The translations under genes and the position numbers were made by a program. This document shows, one piece after another, positions 40,653-48,195 of a stretch of DNA of 48,357 nucleotides (position 1 is the first letter of the stretch; each line of letters begins with the position of its first letter). This DNA comes from Acidimicrobiaceae bacterium RAAP-2 (GTDB lineage Bacteria; Actinomycetota; Acidimicrobiia; Acidimicrobiales; RAAP-2), in NCBI GenBank assembly GCA_001443545.1, contig LMAD01000016.1, positions 1-48,357 of the forward strand, in the 5' to 3' direction. The notes beneath the pieces are model-generated. The model worked only from the letters and a program-made list of their open reading frames with translations. It was not told where the DNA came from and ran no database searches.

Positions 40653-42401
40653 TCAGACTACCGGCGCGCCGTACGCGTCCGGCTGGTCGCGGCCCACCTC
40701 GTCGGTCTTGACGGACGAACCCCGCAAGAGCGAGGCGAGCGCGGCGGCGAGGGCGAGGCCAATCGCGACGGTGAAGACGACCACGAGGCCGTCGTGGAAG
40801 GGCGCGGCGATGAGTGTGGGGAAGAATTGCGGCCCGACGAGTCGATGCGCCTGGGTCGGCGTCAATCGGGTGAGCACGCCGCTCGGGCCGAGCAGTGTTC
40901 GCAGCGGATTGAGCCCGAGCACCGCGGCGAAGAGCGACGACACGGGCGGCAAGGTGCTGACGTGGAGTGCCAGCGCGTGGGGGACACCCTGCGCCTCGAG
41001 ACCCGATCGCATGGTGCTCGGCAGGTGGTGAGCGAGACCGGTGATCATGAGTGAGAAGAAGACCCCGATCGACAGCGCCGTGCCAGAGTTCTGGAACGTG
41101 GCGCGCATGCCCGAAGCGACCCCCCGCTGGCTCGCCGGCACGCTACCCATGATCGACGAGGAATTGGGTGCGCTGAACATGCCGACGCCCAAGCCCAAGG
41201 TGAGGATGAGCAGCGCGAATACCCAATAGTGGAAGTTGAGCGGCAAGAGGAGCAGCCCGCCAAGTCCAAGGGCAGTCACGAGCATCCCGCCGGTCGCGAA
41301 GCGCCGCGCGCCGTAGAGGTCGGAGAGATGACCCGACAGTGGTCCGGCGATGAGAAATCCGCTCGTGAGTGGCAAGAGGAAGATCCCGGCCCACAGGGGA
41401 GTCGAACTGAAGGTGTGCCCGTGTTCGGGTAACCAGATTCCTTGGAGCCAGATGATCAAGACGAGCTGCAGCCCTCCCTGAGCCAGGCTGGACAGCAGCC
41501 CGGCGACGTTGGCGGCGGTGAAGACGCGGATTCGAAAGAGCGTCCGCTGGAACATCGGACTCGGTGTCACGCCTTCGATGACCCAGAAGGCCGCCAGCAA
41601 CGCCACCCCACCGACGAGAGAACCCCACACCGTCGGGTTCGCCCACCCCATGGTGTGACCGTGGTAGGGCTGGACGCCGTTGGTCACGCCCACCAGGATC
41701 GCGCCGAGGCCGATCGCGAAGGTGATGTTGCCCCACCAGTCGATCCGCCCCGCGCTCCGTCGGCCGTTGTCGCGCAGTTTGCGGTACGCCCAAACCGTGC
41801 CGAAGATACCGACCGGGACGTTGACCCAGAAGATCAGGCGCCAGTCGATCGCGGCGAGCAGGCCACCGCCGATGAGGCCGATGAACTGGCCGGCCAGGGC
41901 GGCGATCTGGTTGACGCCCAGGGCGAAGCCTCGTTGGTCGGAGGGGAACGCGTCAGTGAGAATCGCGGCCGAGTTGGCTGCGAGCATCGATCCACCAATC
42001 GCTTGCAAGAACCGCCATCCGATCAGCCACTGGGCCCCGTGAACGCCGATGAACGGATCGAAGGACAACAGAATCGAAGCGACGGTGAAGACGACGAATC
42101 CGGCGTTGTAGATCCGCACCCGTCCGTACATGTCGCCCAAACGACCGACCGTCACTACCAGGGCCGCCTGCACGAGGCGGTAACCCATGATCATCCACAG
42201 CAGGTACGTGACGTTGCCCGGGGCCAGTGGGTCGAGGTGGATCCCTCGGAAGATCGCCGGTAGCGAGATCAGCACGATCGATCCGTCGAGGGCGGACATG
42301 AAGACGGCCATCGTGGTGTTCGACAACGCGACCCATCGGTAGCGATCGCGGGGTACGGATCCGACTCCGTCGAGCGACGGAGTCGTGACCTCGCCGTTCA
42401 C
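40653..42401 (-). CDS. DHA2-family MFS multidrug exporter
   Basis: A 582-residue, 14-helix exporter. VFMSALDGSIVLISLPAIF is the helix-1 hallmark of DHA2, GRLGDMYGRVRIYN the MFS motif A, and QIAALAGQFIGLIGGGLLA the motif C region. GTG 42401 is chosen because it overlaps the MarR stop by four bases (GTGA); the open frame extends upstream only within the MarR gene. The regulator-exporter pair parallels the MarR/DHA2 pair at 7.9-10.0 kb, but here both are on the minus strand and the sequences are not close copies. Substrate unknown. Confidence 0.93.
   Translation of the reverse strand: MNGEVTTPSLDGVGSVPRDRYRWVALSNTTMAVFMSALDGSIVLISLPAIFRGIHLDPLAPGNVTYLLWMIMGYRLVQAALVVTVGRLGDMYGRVRIYNAGFVVFTVASILLSFDPFIGVHGAQWLIGWRFLQAIGGSMLAANSAAILTDAFPSDQRGFALGVNQIAALAGQFIGLIGGGLLAAIDWRLIFWVNVPVGIFGTVWAYRKLRDNGRRSAGRIDWWGNITFAIGLGAILVGVTNGVQPYHGHTMGWANPTVWGSLVGGVALLAAFWVIEGVTPSPMFQRTLFRIRVFTAANVAGLLSSLAQGGLQLVLIIWLQGIWLPEHGHTFSSTPLWAGIFLLPLTSGFLIAGPLSGHLSDLYGARRFATGGMLVTALGLGGLLLLPLNFHYWVFALLILTLGLGVGMFSAPNSSSIMGSVPASQRGVASGMRATFQNSGTALSIGVFFSLMITGLAHHLPSTMRSGLEAQGVPHALALHVSTLPPVSSLFAAVLGLNPLRTLLGPSGVLTRLTPTQAHRLVGPQFFPTLIAAPFHDGLVVVFTVAIGLALAAALASLLRGSSVKTDEVGRDQPDAYGAPVV
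40655..40660 (-). promoter_or_regulatory. Candidate leaderless -10 box of the HAD gene
   Basis: TAGTCT, 8 nt before GTG 40646; it overlaps the stop-codon region of the upstream exporter gene. Confidence 0.4.
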
Positions 42402-42841
42402 GCTTCGAACCGCCGCGCGAGTCGCTCCAGGAGCGGGACGACGGCGCGCACTTGGCGCAGTTCCGACTCGGAGAGCTCGCTCGACAACGCCTGGGCGATG
42501 ACCTCGTCGCGGACACCTCGCCGCTCGATCAGGACCGACCGACCATTCGAGTTCAGCGAAAGGATGATCCGACGCCCGTCGCCGAGGTCCGCGTGACGAT
42601 CGATGAGACCCCGTGCTTCGAGTTTGGCGAGAGTCGCTCCCATGGACTGGGGGCTGATCCACTCCCGGCGTGCGAGGTCGGCCGCCGACATCGGCCCGTC
42701 GCGATCGAGGTACGAGAGAGCGGAAATCTCGGGCGCGGTCAAGGTGTCGCCTCGCTGGATGCGGCGAAGTTGACGAACGAGGAGGCCCACGGCGACTCGT
42801 AACTCGCCGGCCACGGCCGCCGCGTCATTCGGATCACTCAC
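42398..42841 (-). CDS. MarR-family transcriptional regulator
   Basis: A 147-residue winged-helix regulator. The recognition helix is in MSAADLARREWISPQSMGATLAKLEARGLI, and the wing RHADLGDGRRIILSLNSNG carries the usual D-x-R-R type turn. N- and C-terminal helices form the dimer interface. It starts at GTG 42841 only two bases from a 19-bp palindrome that covers its putative -10 box. Autoregulation and control of the exporter that overlaps its stop are likely. Confidence 0.92.
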   Translation of the reverse strand: MSDPNDAAAVAGELRVAVGLLVRQLRRIQRGDTLTAPEISALSYLDRDGPMSAADLARREWISPQSMGATLAKLEARGLIDRHADLGDGRRIILSLNSNGRSVLIERRGVRDEVIAQALSSELSESELRQVRAVVPLLERLARRFEA

Positions 42842-42843
42842 GA

Positions 42844-42862
42844 TTATCAGTGTACCTGATAA
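42844..42862 (-). promoter_or_regulatory. MarR palindromic operator over the -10 box
   Basis: TTATCAGTGTACCTGATAA has perfect 7-base inverted arms about a 5-base centre. On the minus strand it includes TACACT (42854-42849), a -10 box 7 nt before GTG 42841. Binding here would block polymerase directly. Confidence 0.7.
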
Positions 42863-42962
42863 GTATGACTGTCTATATTAGTAGATCGGGACGGTGAAGT
42901 TTTGCGAGATCGAACACCTCCGTCGGGGCGCCACCTCGGTCGCGATCACGAGCACGCCTCGA

Positions 42963-44006
42963 CTAGTGGCCCAAGAGTGCCTCGATAATCGACCGGTCTG
43001 CCTGTCGCCGTACTTCGTCGATCGAAGCGTCGACACCACTTCCGCCGTCGAACCCGGAGAGCGCGGGGGCGGGTAGCGGTGTCGCAGGACCGAATACGTC
43101 ATTCAGCCAGAGGGTGCGCTCGCTGCCCCAATACCGCAGCATCGCAACGCCGGCGCCAGGCAGGTCGCTGATGAAACCTTCGGCCGTGACGAAGCCCGCC
43201 CAACTGACGTGCACCCCATCGAAGTCCGCCGCCACTCGTCGCCAATCGGGCAGCACGTGGGGGCCGATCTGGGTTCGGACCGAGTGTTGCTGAACAAGCG
43301 AGCGCAGCATCGCGGTGTCGGAAGGGTATTGGTTGGGTCCGGGCAACTCCCATCCGCTGTGTGGACTCGGGGCGATCTTCGGATACGTCTCGACGAGTCG
43401 CACCCAGTCGCGAGGTCGCTGGATCTGCCAGACGCGCGCGTCGGGGCGAACGGGGAAACGCCAGCGCGACGTCGTTCGACCACAGAAGTCCCACGACAAG
43501 GTCAGCGCGTCGTGGATGGCGCTGGGTGGATCACTGACCGTCCAGAGTCCGGCGCGGGTGAACTCACCGTTTCCGTACACCTCGTCGTAGCTCTCGAAAC
43601 ACCGTGGGGGTCGATACCCCGACAGACCCACTTCCTCGTGCCACCACTGCTGGTCGCCGAGGTTCCCTAAGTCGTGTAATTGGTGTTCGAAGCGGTCGGC
43701 GATCGCATCGGCGATGGGACGGCGAAGCGTGGCTTGCTCGTAGAGGTAAGGGAGGTTGCGGAGCGCTTCGCCGCTCCAGGGGCCGACGAACCATTCGGCG
43801 CCGAAGAGGACGTGCACGAGCAGCTCGTCGTACGACAGGTCCGCGATTGACGCCGCTGCCCGGTGCACCGCTTCGCGATCGCAGGTCGACGGGCAGGCGA
43901 ACCACGGGACGTCGTCGCGGTGGGCGCCCTCCAAGCGACCGAGCAGCGCGACCCCGACCGGTGCCGCCAGGAGATCCTCAACGAAGGACGAATCGGTCGG
44001 CGACAC
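42963..44006 (-). CDS. Conserved-looking protein of unknown function
   Basis: A 347-residue soluble protein that I do not recognise. It is rich in Trp and aromatic residues. N-terminal features are VEDLLAAPVGVALLGRLEGAH and a possible Cys pair (ACPSTCDRE). The middle holds EVGLSGYRPPRCFESYDEVYG, and later DWRRVAADFDGVHVSWAGFVTAEG. Codon usage agrees with neighbouring core genes, and a TAGGTT box (44013-44018) lies 6 nt before GTG 44006, so it is a real gene. It borders the accessory cassette on the right. No membrane segment or signal peptide. Confidence 0.75.
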   Translation of the reverse strand: MSPTDSSFVEDLLAAPVGVALLGRLEGAHRDDVPWFACPSTCDREAVHRAAASIADLSYDELLVHVLFGAEWFVGPWSGEALRNLPYLYEQATLRRPIADAIADRFEHQLHDLGNLGDQQWWHEEVGLSGYRPPRCFESYDEVYGNGEFTRAGLWTVSDPPSAIHDALTLSWDFCGRTTSRWRFPVRPDARVWQIQRPRDWVRLVETYPKIAPSPHSGWELPGPNQYPSDTAMLRSLVQQHSVRTQIGPHVLPDWRRVAADFDGVHVSWAGFVTAEGFISDLPGAGVAMLRYWGSERTLWLNDVFGPATPLPAPALSGFDGGSGVDASIDEVRRQADRSIIEALLGH

Positions 44007-44012
44007 GCCGTC

Positions 44013-44018
44013 AACCTA
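44013..44018 (-). promoter_or_regulatory. Candidate leaderless -10 box of the 347-residue protein gene
   Basis: TAGGTT, 6 nt before GTG 44006. Confidence 0.45.
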
Positions 44019-44049
44019 CACAATGTGATCGCTGCTCGAGCTAAGAACG

Positions 44050-44083
44050 CAAGACGCCCGCACCATTCGGCGCGGGCGTCTTG
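44050..44083. terminator. Strong hairpin directly before orfA
   Basis: CAAGACGCCCGC (44050-44061) pairs perfectly with GCGGGCGTCTTG (44072-44083) around a 10-base loop. It ends five bases before the orfA GTG. It resembles an intrinsic terminator, but it sits between two divergent genes, so it may be an attenuator, the end of a minus-strand RNA, or a recombination site. Confidence 0.65.
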
Positions 44084-44088
44084 TCTCG

Positions 44089-44391
44089 GTGGAGGTGTCG
44101 ATACCCCATACGAACTCGCCGTTACTTGCGATTGCTGCATTCACCGTCCCCAAGCGACTTCGCGACAAGCCCAATACGGTGCGGAGGGAGATTCTGGAAG
44201 CGATTGACGAGCTATGTAGCCCTGGAAGTCCCGAGTTCCGTCTGGTCACCCTGCTGAACATCTTGAACCCCGAGAACGACCAACAGCGGCGCTGGGCGGT
44301 TCAAAGGGCCGTCTCACGAATGTACCGTGGCGACAATGGCTGGCCGCCTGAGATCTCAAGAGTGCGCCCGGGCGTGTACCGCCGAATCTGA
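44089..44391 (+). CDS. orfA: 100-residue unknown protein, paralogue of orfB
   Basis: A 100-residue protein aligned without gaps to orfB (45616) with 80 of 100 residues identical. Many of the base differences are synonymous, which shows that the frame is translated and under selection. NTVRREILEAIDELC, then LNILNPEN, RRWAVQRAVSRM and a final RVRPGVYRR suggest an all-helical domain ending in a winged-helix-like turn, perhaps DNA-binding; this is inference. Start GTG 44089 is the only reasonable one and has no normal ribosome binding site, only a hairpin just upstream. It is convergent with the DUF1016 gene. I recognise no family. Confidence 0.7.
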   Translation: MEVSIPHTNSPLLAIAAFTVPKRLRDKPNTVRREILEAIDELCSPGSPEFRLVTLLNILNPENDQQRRWAVQRAVSRMYRGDNGWPPEISRVRPGVYRRI

Positions 44392-44434
44392 ATTCGGTAA
44401 GAGGTACGCAGCCCCCGATCGCTGCCCGCCGCTA

Positions 44435-45520
44435 CTACTCAACTGGAGCCTCGCCGGCCTCCTCGATGGCCTCTGCAGCGAATGACGCCAGGTCTGCTGG
44501 CGACGGCAGAGCATCTTGGATCTCTGGCGGCAAGTCTCTAAAGGTGTACTCCGACACTGCCAGCGGCGATCCAACGCCTCGAAGGGCGTAGTCCACAACG
44601 ACCCTCGACTTCGACGCACAAAGGAGGATCCCAATTGTAGAGGCGTCATGTCCATCTTCGTGGCGCAGTTGTTCATCGACGATATTGCAGTACAGGTTCA
44701 GTTTGCCAACGTACTCGGCCTTGAACTCATCGATCTTCAGCTCGAACGCCACGAACCGACGAAGGAGGTGGTGGTAGAAGAGAAGATCGAGGTAGAACTC
44801 GTGCTCAGTGGCGTCTTCGTCCGCCAACACCAGTCGGTGTTGGCGACCGGCGTAGTAGAAGCCGACGCCAAGCTCTTGGAGCGTCTTGGCAAGGTTGGCA
44901 ACGAGCCCGGTCTCTACGTCACGCTCAGCCGCGCCAGAGGCAAGTGTCAGAAACTCGAAGTTGTAGGGGTCCTTGATCATCTGCTGCACGAGCTCTGATT
45001 CCGCTGGTGGTAAGACAAGCGCGAAGTTTGATGGGGCAGCACCAGCCCGGAGGTGTAGTCCGCTCTTGATCTGGTGGAGTAAGAATTTACGGCTCCAACC
45101 TTCCTTGGCGGCACTGGCCGCGTAGAATTCCCTGGTGGCAGAGTCTTCCTTCAGGTCCAGAAGGACCATTACGTGACCCCACGGCAATTGCGCAGCAGGT
45201 TGCTGCGCAATTGGTCCGGGGAACCCTGACGCGAATTGCTGCATGTACTGCAGGTTCCGTGGCGAGAGACCGGTCATGAGAGGGAACTCTCGCCGCAGGT
45301 CCGCGGAGAGCCGAGCAATGACCTTGGTACCCCAGCCCTCCTCCGCCTGGCGTTCCAGAATTACGTCGCCAATGGTCCAGTAGAGGTTGATGAGCTCCGC
45401 GTTGACCTTGCGCGCTGCGCGGATGTTGGCCGAGCGGACCTCAACCGCCAGCCGATTGAGGGTCTCGGAGTAGTCGGCCGGAAGACTATCTCTGCGCGCG
45501 GGAGTGCTGCTGGTTGACAT
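44435..45520 (-). CDS. DUF1016/YhcG-type PD-(D/E)XK nuclease
   Basis: A 361-residue protein. The N-terminal DUF1016_N domain (about 18-160) has ARKVNAELINLYWTIGDVI and LSPRNLQYMQQFA followed by a PWGH motif. The C-terminal nuclease domain has a PD-(D/E)XK core with D245 (EFYLDLLFYH), E260 and K262 (AFELK), then FKAEYVGKLNLY. Such proteins are frequent in defence and mobile regions, often beside restriction-modification genes; the biological role is unsettled. ATG 45520 is preferred, as AGGAG lies 5 nt upstream and homologues start there. It lies between the two paralogous genes orfA and orfB, on the opposite strand. Confidence 0.93.
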   Translation of the reverse strand: MSTSSTPARRDSLPADYSETLNRLAVEVRSANIRAARKVNAELINLYWTIGDVILERQAEEGWGTKVIARLSADLRREFPLMTGLSPRNLQYMQQFASGFPGPIAQQPAAQLPWGHVMVLLDLKEDSATREFYAASAAKEGWSRKFLLHQIKSGLHLRAGAAPSNFALVLPPAESELVQQMIKDPYNFEFLTLASGAAERDVETGLVANLAKTLQELGVGFYYAGRQHRLVLADEDATEHEFYLDLLFYHHLLRRFVAFELKIDEFKAEYVGKLNLYCNIVDEQLRHEDGHDASTIGILLCASKSRVVVDYALRGVGSPLAVSEYTFRDLPPEIQDALPSPADLASFAAEAIEEAGEAPVE

Positions 45521-45582
45521 GGTTGCTCCTGTGTGTACGCACAACGGTGCCGTCCGGCAACCGTACTGCACTCGACAATTAA

Positions 45583-45610
45583 CGAAGCCCCTACTTTCGT
45601 AGGGGTTTCG
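45583..45610. terminator. Strong hairpin directly before orfB
   Basis: CGAAGCCCCTAC (45583-45594) pairs with GTAGGGGTTTCG (45599-45610), one G-T pair, 4-base loop. It ends five bases before the orfB GTG, the same position as the unrelated-sequence hairpin before orfA. Confidence 0.65.
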
Positions 45611-45615
45611 TCCTG

Positions 45616-45918
45616 GTGGAGGTGTCGGCACCCCATACGAACTCGCCGCTTCTGGCCATTGCCGCATTCACCGTCCCCAGGCGGATCCGCGACAAGCGCA
45701 ACACCGTACGAAGGGAGATCCTGGAAGTCATTGGCGCTCTCTGCGGCCCCGGAAGTGACGAGTTTCGCCTGGACGCCCTGTTGACCATCCTGAACCCTGA
45801 AAACGACCTACAGCGACTTTGGGCCGTTCAGAGGGCCGTCTCACGAATGCACCGTGGTGATAACGACTGGCCACCTGAACTGGTCAGAGTGCGCCCCGGT
45901 CTCTACCGCCGGCTGTGA
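45616..45918 (+). CDS. orfB: 100-residue unknown protein, paralogue of orfA
   Basis: A 100-residue protein, same length as orfA and 80% identical. NTVRREILEVIGALCGPGSDEF, LLTILNPEND, and LWAVQRAVSRMHRGDNDWPPE with a final RVRPGLYRRL are shared. The first 33 bases differ from orfA only in codon 5. Start GTG 45616 follows a stop codon and hairpin, so no longer frame is available. The stop overlaps the GTG of the HNH-like gene (GTGA, 45915-45918), so these two proteins are probably made together. Function unknown; a regulator or small partner of the nuclease is one possibility. Confidence 0.72.
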   Translation: MEVSAPHTNSPLLAIAAFTVPRRIRDKRNTVRREILEVIGALCGPGSDEFRLDALLTILNPENDLQRLWAVQRAVSRMHRGDNDWPPELVRVRPGLYRRL

Positions 45919-46754
45919 CCACCCGGCGGCTGAAAGACATTGTCGATGTAGCAGGCGCCCGCTACCGTCAAAGTATGCAGGAAGGGTTTCGGCCACTCGG
46001 TACATACGGGATAAGTCGAACAGGTACGTGCGCACTCTGCGGAATCTACGGACCGCTCTCTAAGACGCATGTTCCACCCGAAAAGGCCGGTAACCACCAA
46101 CCAGCTGCAACCATGGGAACTCGCGCGGAAGAAGGTTTAGCGAGGGTGCAACCCGGCACGTTCCGTGATGGCGGCACTTGGATGTGGCTTCTCTGCGAAC
46201 CGTGCAATCGAAAGGTGGGTAAGCACGACGAGGAGTTCATTCGTTGGTGGTACGGAATGGTCAGGTCGTGGTCAGAAACTAACGAGCCTAAACCTGGTGA
46301 GTTGAGAGCTGGGCGGTTACCCAATTCACAACCGGGGGCCTTTGTCCGTTCAGTGCTGGGAGGAATGTTTGCCTTCAACCCGCATTTGCGCACACGCTGC
46401 CCTGACGTCGCGGCAGCGGTACTTAGTGGTGACCCGGTCGCGCTTCCCAGCGACCTACAACTAAAGATGAGTCTTTATTGGCACAGCAATCGCTACGTCC
46501 TAGGTCAGATGACCATCGTGGTCACCGAAAGAGACACTTGGTCATCCACTTCACTGAGCGTGGAAGGTGAGTGGGCGTGGCCACCATTCCACCTCGCGCT
46601 CGTGGACCCGAACAGGACTGACTTCTGGCCGGACGCAATGGACATATCAGCTTGGATGCTAGAGGCACCAGACACTGTCCGTGACGTCGAGATGAGGTTC
46701 GGCGTGCTTGGAGTCAACGATCTTTACATGTCGAGGTTTCGAAACGACAAGTAA
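45915..46754 (+). CDS. HNH-like zinc-finger protein
   Basis: A 279-residue protein. An HNH-type zinc-finger module spans about residues 39-105: C39-x2-C42 (CALC), H52 in SKTHVPPEK, then C94-x2-C97 (CEPC) with N98 and H104. The layout resembles HNH endonucleases of the kind C..C....eHvpP....C..CN....H. Residues 150-279 form a separate unknown domain (YVLGQMTIVVTERDTWSS and AWPPFHLALVDPNRTDFWP). GTG 45915 overlaps the orfB stop; ATG 45975 is an alternative. Nuclease activity is inferred and untested. Codon usage is less GC-biased than core genes, which suggests acquisition. Confidence 0.65.
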   Translation: MTTRRLKDIVDVAGARYRQSMQEGFRPLGTYGISRTGTCALCGIYGPLSKTHVPPEKAGNHQPAATMGTRAEEGLARVQPGTFRDGGTWMWLLCEPCNRKVGKHDEEFIRWWYGMVRSWSETNEPKPGELRAGRLPNSQPGAFVRSVLGGMFAFNPHLRTRCPDVAAAVLSGDPVALPSDLQLKMSLYWHSNRYVLGQMTIVVTERDTWSSTSLSVEGEWAWPPFHLALVDPNRTDFWPDAMDISAWMLEAPDTVRDVEMRFGVLGVNDLYMSRFRNDK

Positions 46755-46847
46755 GTCGCGCGGGCGTCGTTTGAATGTCGGTGTCCGTGGTGGCTCTCAC
46801 GCCGGGACGGGGCTACCCGGGTGCTGAACGTAGGAGGGGAGGTCCTT

Positions 46848-46909
46848 CGCACCACTCCCGAATGGTCGTCCCTTGGGTACGCCTCGGCCTCTACCGCCGG
46901 GTTGACCAT
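46848..46909 (+). pseudogene. Degenerate third copy of the orfA/orfB 3' end
   Basis: Bases 46877-46900 match the end of orfB (45889-45912) at 21 of 24 positions, would encode VRLGLYRR, and the three differences are confined to codons 1, 3 and 4. The match extends, with a small gap, through the TGACCA after the orfB stop. The preceding CTCCCGAATGGTC resembles the ACCTGAACTGGTC of orfB with a frameshift. The remainder of the copy is unrecognisable and IS3 begins 20 bp later. Confidence 0.4.
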
Positions 46910-46929
46910 TACTGATGCAGAGGAGGGGA

Positions 46930-46965
46930 TGAATCGCGACGGGTTTCCGGGAGACTAAATCATTT
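46930..46965. repeat. IS3 left terminal inverted repeat
   Basis: Begins TGAATCGCGACGGG and matches, inverted, the right end at 48196-48230, with several mismatches in the inner half. Confidence 0.85.
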
Positions 46966-47869
46966 CCAAAACGGCCAGACTTTCTGACTCGTTGGTTGAA
47001 TAGTAGTGAGCCTCGAACTCGACTGGCGGCACGTCGCCGAGTGACTCGTGAATTCGCCGGTTGTTGAACCAGTCGACGTATTTCAGCGTCTCCCATTCGA
47101 CGTGCTCGACGTTGCGCCACGGTCCCTTGCGATGGATCAGCTCGGTCTTGTAGAGACCGTTGAAACTCTCGGCGAGTGCATTGTCGTAGCTGTCGCCCTT
47201 GGAGCCAACTGACGCGACGATCTCGGCTTCGCCGAGTCGCTCCGAGTAGCGAATACTCAAATATTGAACGCCTCGGTCGTTGTGGTGAATGAGTCCCGCG
47301 AGCCCACGACTCTTGCGGGCGTAGATTGCCATCTCGAGCGCGTCGAGCGCGAGATCGCTGCGCAGTGACGTGGAGGCCTGCCAGCCCACAACGCAGCGAC
47401 TGAACACGTCGATGATGAAGGCCACGTAAACCCACCCGGTGTGCGTCTTCACGTAGGTGAGATCCGCCACCCAGAGGTGATTGGGCGCGCTCGCGACAAA
47501 CTGACGCTCGACGAGGTCGCTCGGTCGGTGCAGGGTCTCGTCGCTGACCGTTGTGATCTTGAACTGACGTCCACGGCGCGCACCACTGAGCCCTTCGGCC
47601 TTCATCAACCGACGAACAGTGCAGTTGGCGACCTCGACCCCTTCGCGGTTCAGTTGCTTCCAGACCTTTCGCGCGCCGTAGACACCGTCGCAGTTGGACT
47701 GGTGCACCCGGTGGATCTCGGGCAGCAACTCCAGATCACGTTGGTCTCGCGCGCTGGGTGTGCGGGACTTTGTCGCGTAGTACGTCGAAGGGGCGAACTG
47801 CAGAACCTTGCAGATCGGCTCGACCCCCCATCTATCCCTTCGGGAATCGATGTAACGAACTACTTCTTG
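46955..47869 (-). CDS. IS3 transposase OrfB (reached by -1 frameshift)
   Basis: The integrase-type DDE transposase of IS3. From the first in-frame codon near 47869 it gives 304 residues, with the family start VRYIDSRRDRWGVEPICKVLQFAPSTYYA visible in the -1 frame from the end of OrfA. Catalytic residues, numbered from TTG 47728, are D89 (WVADLTYV), D151 (HHNDRGVQY) and E187 (ALAESFNGLYKTE). Translation probably arises by -1 slippage in the ACCAAGAAG just before the OrfA stop (47860-47862), although a separate start at 47728 cannot be excluded. No disabling stop is present. Confidence 0.92.
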   Translation of the reverse strand, partial: QEVVRYIDSRRDRWGVEPICKVLQFAPSTYYATKSRTPSARDQRDLELLPEIHRVHQSNCDGVYGARKVWKQLNREGVEVANCTVRRLMKAEGLSGARRGRQFKITTVSDETLHRPSDLVERQFVASAPNHLWVADLTYVKTHTGWVYVAFIIDVFSRCVVGWQASTSLRSDLALDALEMAIYARKSRGLAGLIHHNDRGVQYLSIRYSERLGEAEIVASVGSKGDSYDNALAESFNGLYKTELIHRKGPWRNVEHVEWETLKYVDWFNNRRIHESLGDVPPVEFEAHYYSTNESESLAVLEMI

Positions 47870-48180
47870 GTTTGACCGTCGAGCTCGGTCGCGAAGAAAA
47901 TCGACGCGTCCTTCAAGATGGCGTTGGCGCGCCTGAGATCCTTGTTCTCTCTTTCAAGTTGCTTGAGGCGAGCACGCTCGTCGGTGGACAGGCCCGGGCG
48001 AGCACCGCCCTCAACCTGGGCTTTGCGGACCCACGTCCTGAGTGTTTCGGGCGTCATGCCGAGCAGCTTGGCGATCGCGGTGAACGTGGCCCACTCGGAC
48101 GGGTAGTCCTCGCGCTTGTCACTGAACATCCGCACGGCTCGCTCACGCAACTCGGGTGAGTATTTCGTTGAACCTGACAT
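47860..48180 (-). CDS. IS3 OrfA (helix-turn-helix protein)
   Basis: The 106-residue OrfA of IS3, which recognises the element's ends. A helix-turn-helix of the IS3/IS911 type covers TKYSPELRERAVRMF and FTAIAKLLGMTPETLRTWVRKA, and a leucine-zipper-like helix (LKQLERENKDLRRANAILKDAS) mediates dimerisation. AGAGGA lies 8 nt before ATG 48180. The final codons run into the frameshift region used to make the OrfAB transposase. Confidence 0.94.
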   Translation of the reverse strand: MSGSTKYSPELRERAVRMFSDKREDYPSEWATFTAIAKLLGMTPETLRTWVRKAQVEGGARPGLSTDERARLKQLERENKDLRRANAILKDASIFFATELDGQTKK

Positions 48181-48195
48181 TGAGTAATCCTCTCA

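Noticed and set aside
39915..41054. 379-codon plus-strand frame
   Set aside because: It is antisense to the HAD phosphatase and DHA2 exporter, with no recognisable motif.
44084..44140. A complete tRNA or tmRNA at the CACCTCCACC end (minus strand)
   Set aside because: The sequence resembles only the acceptor 3' strand; no T-arm with proper pairing, anticodon arm or 5' acceptor strand can be drawn.
44016..44261. Minus-strand frames antisense to orfA and orfB as the real genes
   Set aside because: They are Ser/Arg-rich, and the pattern of base changes between the copies is synonymous in the plus frame, not in the minus frame.
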